DNA of 64,000 nucleotides from Camellia lanceoleosa. Lineage: Eukaryota; Streptophyta; Magnoliopsida; Ericales; Theaceae. The position numbers were made by a program, and so were the translations under genes. Below, in pieces: positions 58,928 through 64,000 of this stretch (the first letter of the stretch is position 1; each line of letters begins with the position of its first letter). The stretch covers positions 75,699,217-75,763,216 of the forward strand of contig CM045762.1 in assembly GCA_025200525.1 (NCBI GenBank), in the 5' to 3' direction. The notes under the pieces were generated by a model. It ran no database searches and was not told the DNA's origin. It saw only the letters and a list, made by a program, of their open reading frames with translations.

Positions 58928-60142
58928 ATTGCCCCTTAATTCCATCTGCACAGCATGATAGGGATTACATGTCTTCGAACCGAACTCAAGTTTTAGCTTA
59001 TCCAACCGAGATACAATCCTTTAGCTAATCCGGCCGAGCTAAAAACCTTTTTAACTTGTTTAGCCGAGCTAAGTTTAAGCCGAAAGCACGCCCGTCAAAC
59101 GCTCTTCACCACAAAGAATCAAGCGCCCACATTCCAATGACACATGGCAAGCCCCTATTGGCCATCCACAGCTCTTGCGCCGCCCTCGTACTCCGAAAAA
59201 ATTTTGAACAGTTCCCGCCTTATGGTACAACCATCAAAACAAAAAACCCTTCACTTCACCTTGAATCACATACTGCTACTATTCTCTCTCTCTTCCTCGT
59301 CTCTGAGCTCCCTTTCTTCAATTTTTGCAAACTTTCTGAGCTCGTGTTTTTGTTGCTGTTGTTTCCATTTCCATCCTCAGTCTCTCTACCAGGTAAGCAT
59401 CATAAACTTGCTTTTGTATTCCTCTATTTTATCATGCTTTACTTTGTGTGTTTTTACAAAACATCTTTTAGTTGCTAGCTTCATATCTTCTGGAAAAACT
59501 ACGTAAGAACACTAAAACTTCATGAATCTTCATGCAATAAGCAGTAGAACACCTATTTGATCCAAAAATATATCCAACCGAACTAGGAATCTGCTTTGTG
59601 CTATACAACGAGGAAAATCGAACCGGACTAGCACTTGCTCTTACCTCAGTGGCTTCAATAAATCACCACATGATTCACAAATAACCGAAGCAAAAGTGCG
59701 CCGAACTAGAATACCTCGGCCCTTGACCGAGGTATGCCTAGGGGCTAAGCCAGCTTTTAGTTTCCAAACCGAACTAGAAGCTGCCCCTTGACCGAGGCAA
59801 GCCTAGGGACTAAGCCAGCTTTTAGCTTCCAAACCGAACTAGAAGCTGCCCCTTGACCCCAGCCGGAGTAACAAACGCCTAGTTAGAATCGAGATCACCA
59901 AAAAACCAGCCGAACCGAGATAACACACACATTTTAGGCACCGAAGTAAATCCTGTAGCACCCTTTGCAGCCGCAATAAGTCTCCTTTTCTTGCTTTGCT
60001 TTTATAGCACGGTCGATGATCTGTGCTTAACACCGTGTTTTTCACTTTGCAGACTTAGGTTGCCAGGCACTCCTCCGCGCTCAACCGAGCTACTGAGGAC
60101 TCTCTATCAACCGAGATAACTTATACATAATTTATACAATAA
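58928..60142 (+). promoter_or_regulatory. Promoter and leader of the antisense gene
   Basis: Plus-strand region upstream of the antisense start. A C/T-rich leader (59240-59390) ends in a consensus splice donor CAG|GTAAGC at 59393, and a good acceptor TTTCACTTTGCAG ends at 60052, so a leader intron of about 660 bp is possible. A similar leader stays in the deleted relative at 44449-44974. No convincing TATA box was found. The reading frames 59056-59506 are leader sequence. Confidence 0.5.
59715..59865. repeat. Tandem repeat in the antisense leader intron
   Basis: About 65-bp units containing CTTGACCGAGG, GCCTAGGGACTAAGCCAGC, TTTTAGCTTCC and AACCGAACTAGAAGCTGCC, two full copies plus a part. 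Confidence 0.8.
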
Positions 60143-62249
60143 ATGGGGAAATATAGGTTTTTGGTAGAAACCCCAGGTGGTCTGGCCGAATTCTGAAAGG
60201 ACCATCATATACCAGACGACGTACACCTTACCCTGGCCGACCGAGATGTCACCCCATGGAATAACGAGGGCTTTGTCCCCTTTACCATTCAGTCCATAGT
60301 AGAGACCGGACTACGATTCCCAGTCCAGCCTTTAATTTGTGAATTCCTTAGGCAGACCAGACTTTGCCCAACCCAACTCTCCACCAACACATACCGAATA
60401 ATAATGGGCATAGACGCCCTAAACCGTCAAACCGGACTAAACATAGGCTTAGCCGAAATATTCCACCAGTACTCATTAGGATCAAAAAATGAAGGCTGGT
60501 GCTATTACTTGAGAATACGCCGAGGCCAAGAAAAAATAATAAAACACACACCGGACAAAGATGTAAATGACGACGACTTCTTTTGGGTCTCTGGGAACTT
60601 CGAAGACCATCAAGCCCAGATTCCAGGTTGGAGAATAAACTGGAAGATGGGAGAGCCCGGTATACATACTTCGGTTGCACTTCATATTTTTTTCTCTTTT
60701 CTGTACTTCGGCTTTCTGCTCTGAACCGAACTAACACTTGTTTTCTATTTACAGATAAAGCCCATATCCACTCAAACTACAGCTACCCCAACCTCGACCT
60801 TCTGTGCGCCGCACTACGAGTTCGGGAAAGAAGTTGGGCTAAACTGCTAGACTTCGAACCGACATACCGATACTCCGGCCGCCGAAAAGCAAGGGTAACC
60901 GACTTCCTGCTTGAAGACGCGCCAGAACCGGACCCAAACTTGCCCCAGATCAACCTTGTTCCACTCACAGCCGAGCAAGAAATGGCTAAGAAGAACAGGT
61001 TGAAGGCCCTCCTGACCGAAACAACCCCAGCCGAAGTACAGGGAATCAGCCGTGCTACCGAGACCGTGGTGGCACTCCCATCTCAACGGCCATCTTCATC
61101 ACGACCAAGCAAACATGCCCGGACTAGCCAAACCGAGCCACGTCTTGCTGATGAAGACGAGACCGTCCTACCCACAAGTTCTCCACCAAGCCCCCAGCCG
61201 AGCCTCCAACCGGAACCCGCCGACCGAACCGCTTCTCCCAAGTGGACTCCTGTACTAACCTTCAATGACCGAGACATCACCGCGTCTGATTCGGTGGTCT
61301 CAGAGAAGGATCATCAGATGGCCTTCAACTTGGCCAAGAGTGTGTGCCTCCCCAAAGACATGGAGCACCACTACAAACAGCTCAACACCGAGCTGAAGTC
61401 AATCCGGTCCTCCACCAAGTCCATGATCCTGGTAAGCAGTATTCCTCTCCATTTTTTTTTTATACTTGGAGTCCGGCTAACGTTACTTCTTCTCTGCAGG
61501 CCATCCAGAAAAACCAAGTCACACATAGGAGGGTCATGGAGCTTAGGAGGAGTACCAGAGAGGCCATGGCTGAGGCCGAACTAAAGACGGCCGAACTGGA
61601 GGAGGCGAAGAAGCAATTGGCCGTGCTTCAGGCAGAGAACGGTCGGCTGACCGAGATCGCCAATTCGGTCGAGGCCAAAAAGAAAAAAGTTGCCGTCGAG
61701 GCTAAAGATAGATACCTCCGTATCTTGGCCGCAATTGAGAAGAAAAAAGACGCCGAGATAAACCAGTGGAAGGGCGAGGTGAAGAAGGCCGAGAAGCGAG
61801 GCTTCAAGGAGGCCGAAGACGCCTACACCCTGTAATGCAACGCAGCCAAGGATCTCTTTTTTAAATGTGGCTGGAGGGCTGCGGTGGAGAAGCTCGGTTG
61901 TACGCCTGACACCGAGGTCTACAACGCTCCACCGTACTCCATTCCAGCCTCACTCTCACAATACGCGGCCGATCTCCAAAAAGCCTTTCTTGAGGGGTCC
62001 GGTGATGATGATGACGATGATGAAGAAGAGGAGCCATCTCACACTCCGGTTGTCAGCGAGCAGCAGAATGATAAGGCAGTTCGGTCTGAGCCAGTTATTG
62101 AGGATCCAACTCTTGAGCTTCAGCCAACTGACACCGAAATTCAGGCTGTCACCGAAGTCCCACTTCAAACCATGCTCCCTTCTGACACCGGACTTCAGGC
62201 GACTGCTGATGCAGAATTTGATGCCGAGCTTGATGCACTTCTCGGTTGA
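60143..62249 (+). pseudogene. Spliced antisense gene of the Tat-like element (putative gypsy-type transposase domain)
   Basis: Three exons: 60143-60659, 60755-61431 and 61500-62249, with GT-AG introns of 95 and 68 bp whose phases join one frame of 647 codons. The N-terminal half (NNEGFVPFTIQSIVETGLRF, FPVQPLICEFLRQTRLCP, then YRIIMGIDAL) fits the plant family called putative gypsy-type transposase (Pfam Transposase_28, from memory). A Pro/Ser-rich linker, a Lys/Glu coiled coil (61560-61830) and a run of six Asp and four Glu (62004-62033) follow. TGA at 60194-60196 and TAA at 61833-61835 break the frame. It is opposite in strand to pol, as antisense ORFs of Tat elements are. The molecular role is unknown. 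Confidence 0.82.
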
Positions 62250-62439
62250 TTATTATTATTATTTTATTTTTTATTTATTTTATTTTTTTTTGAACTTTGT
62301 AACCGGGCTTGGGCCCCTTAAATGTACCGGGTTTTGAGGTTCAATGAAAATTTCTATAACTCTTATCCCGGTTTTGTTTATGTATGCTTGCATCTGTTAT
62401 GAATTTTCCATCTGAACTATTTTGTACAACTGTGATCTC

Positions 62440-62905
62440 GGTTAGCTATCTAACTTACTAGCCAACCACTCTTCAGCCGATATAACTTACTTCGGCTGAA
62501 GAGTACCAAGTGTTGGTTTAATCCAGCCAACCACTGTTCAGCCGATATAACTTACTTCGGCTGAAGAGTACCAAGTGTTGGTTTAATCCAGCCAACCACT
62601 CTTCAGCCATTCACATACTTCGGCTGAAGAGTACAAAGAGTTGGTTTAATCCAGCCAACCACTCTTCAGCCGATATAACTTACTTCGGCTGAAGAGTACC
62701 AAGTGTTGGTTTAATCCAGCCAACCACTCTTCAGCCATTCACATACTTCGGCTGAAGAGTACAAAGAGTTGGTTTAATCCAGCCAACCACTCTTCAGCCA
62801 TTCACATACTTCGGCTGAAGAGTACAAAGAGTTGGTTTAATCCAGCCAACCACTCTTTCAGCCATTCACATACTTCGGCTGAAGAGTACAGAGTGTTTGG
62901 TTATT
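62440..62905. repeat. Hairpin minisatellite, about 7 units of 60-65 bp
   Basis: Units read CAACCACTCTTCAGCC, then GATATAACTTACTTC or ATTCACATACTTC, then GGCTGAAGAGTACC and GTTGGTTTAATCCAGC. CTTCAGCC and GGCTGAAG form the arms of a hairpin in each unit. Two spacer variants alternate, so the array has grown by duplication of more than one unit. It lies between the 3' end of the antisense gene and the 3' end of pol, which converge on it. Confidence 0.9.
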
Positions 62906-63105
62906 CCGACCAAACGTCCTGCAGCCTGGATCCTTATCCTGTGCTTAGGAGAGGTCATAGTTGGTTTAATCCGGCCAACTATGTTCACAATGCTACTAAC
63001 TTATAAAAGTTACCTTCTACTGAAAACAAATATGCTAAAAAGGAATCGATTTGTTTTATTGATGAAGTGAAAAATTACATATACTTAAAGAGAGAAAAGA
63101 AAAGG

Positions 63106-64000
63106 CTAAAAGTAGAATAACTTAAGATTGGCAGTGTTCCATGGCCTAGGGATTGCGTTGCCGTCCTCATCTTCCAAGTGGTATGCCCCTTTTCCTGCTA
63201 ATCCGACCACTTTGTAAGGACCTTCCCAGTTAGGCCCTAACTTGCCATCTCCTGGGACCAATGTGTTGCCCATAACTTTGCGAAGTACCCAATCGCCGAT
63301 CTTGAATTGCCTCGGATGCACCATCTTGTTATACTTCCTAGATAGTTCTTGTTGGTAGGAGGTGATGTGAACCAATGCTCTGTCTCTTCTTTCCTCTGCA
63401 AGGTCAAGTTCTAATGCTATAGCTTCGCCATTTAAGTCTGGATCAAAATTTTCGCTCCGTATTGTGGGGAGTCCGACTTCTAATAGGATGACTGCTTCCA
63501 TGCCATAGGCTAAGGAGAATGGAGTTTCTCCTGTTGACCGCCGTGGTGTGGTGCGATAAGCCCATAAAACATGAGGGAGCTCTTCTGCCCACTTGCCTTT
63601 GGCTTTCTCCAACCTTTTCTTCAATCCGTCCAAAACTACTTTGTTTGATGCCTCGGCTTGACCGTTTGCTTGGGGATACGCTGGTGTAGAATTGTAGAAT
63701 TCTATCTTGTATTCTTCGCAAAAGCCTCTGAAAATTCTACCGTCAAACTGAGTACCATTGTCTGAGATCAGTGCTTTTGGTATGCCAAAGCGAGTAATGA
63801 TGTTCTACCAAACAAACTTCTTCACATCTTTTTCCTTGATTGACGCCAAGGCTTCTGCTTCCACCCATTTTGTGAAGTAGTCCGTTGCTGCAAGAAAGAA
63901 TTTCCTGTTGCCTGGTGCTGTTGAAAGTGGACCTACTATGTCTAAGCCCGACATTGCGAAAGGCCATGGACTAGTCAAAGGTAGGAGTTCTCTAGCAGGT
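63106..64000 (-). pseudogene. Gypsy integrase (C-terminal part of pol), partial
   Basis: Runs off the right edge. Going leftward from 63960 the frame shows LDIVGPLSTAPGNRKFFLAA (first catalytic Asp), DYFTKWVEAEALASIKEKD, LISDNGTQFD (second Asp), YPQANGQAEASNK (Glu), then LPHVLWAYRTTPRRSTGETP and, in the C-terminal domain, GDWVLRKV and LGPNWEGPYKV, the GPY/F module of Ty3/gypsy integrases. It ends at 63106 with NLKLFYF. One in-frame TAG (63807-63805) interrupts it after KKFVW. It would insert the element DNA into chromosomes. RNase H and reverse transcriptase are expected to the right of the window. Confidence 0.9.

Larger units (their letters stand above)
58104..64000 (-). mobile_element. Gypsy (Tat-like) retrotransposon, left part
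   Basis: The 3' LTR (58104-58927), polypurine tract (TTAAGGGGCAAT in the element direction), an antisense gene (60143-62249), a minisatellite and the integrase end of pol are visible; the element continues past the right edge. The LTR ends, polypurine tract and minisatellite match the element at 43704-51004, of which this is the fuller relative. A gene on the opposite strand between pol and 3' LTR is the hallmark of Tat-lineage gypsy elements, so lineage assignment is an inference from architecture. Confidence 0.88.

Noticed and set aside
61956..62168. Minus-strand frame opposite the antisense gene's last exon
   Set aside because: Runs antiparallel to the acidic and Gln-rich part of the spliced frame and has no pol similarity.

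Overview
The window is AT-rich nuclear DNA of a flowering plant, probably a eudicot; the species cannot be named from it. Evidence: intron-containing class III peroxidase genes with GT-AG introns, nested LTR retrotransposons of copia and gypsy type, CACTA, Tourist-like and Mutator-like elements, and many solo LTRs. Only two genes look like functional host genes: a tandem pair of secretory peroxidases, each with four exons (24817-27168 and 30315-32700). They sit in two 4.1-kb copies of one duplicated segment, separated by a truncated gypsy element.

Layout. 1-5000: end of an LTR, then a 1.2-kb segment present twice; the first copy carries a 446-bp MITE (flanked by TAA) and a 1.07-kb solo LTR, and the second is the empty allele of both. 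5827-5984: Tourist-like MITE. 6226-13617: a complete copia retrotransposon on the minus strand with 5-bp target duplications (AGTCT), near-identical LTRs and a frameshifted gag-pol. It has no methionine-tRNA primer site; the primer-site position is instead a perfect 16-base complement of a segment of its own LTR. 13696-14816: element with long inverted repeats. 15163-15900: solo LTR (GATAT duplication), a diverged relative of the copia LTR. 17243-23813: a long-inverted-repeat DNA element split by a gag-only LTR retrotransposon (17561-23253) that primes from initiator-Met tRNA.

24195-33792: the peroxidase duplication. 33793-37560: LTR-like and gypsy-integrase debris, tandem repeats and MITE-like hairpins. 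37599-53221: an old copia element (CTACA duplications) with a CACTA transposon in its left LTR (carrying a tRNA-like Pol III box pair) and a 7.3-kb gypsy element (43704-51004, ATTAG duplications) in its body, itself interrupted by a 3-kb insert. 53227-58103: AT-rich intergenic sequence and LTR-like repeats. 58104-64000: left part of a second gypsy element of the same family, running off the right edge. It carries integrase on the minus strand and, between integrase and 3' LTR, a spliced gene on the opposite strand (60143-62249) resembling the antisense ORF of Tat-lineage elements. A hairpin minisatellite lies between these two convergent genes; the other gypsy element has a related one in the equivalent place.

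The most unusual item is the candidate self-priming signal of the copia element (12370-12385 against 12672-12687). Next are the antisense gene with its conserved minisatellite, and the peroxidase pair with changed glycosylation sites and an extra cysteine. Element boundaries come from reading terminal repeats and target duplications by eye; no alignment program or database was used.
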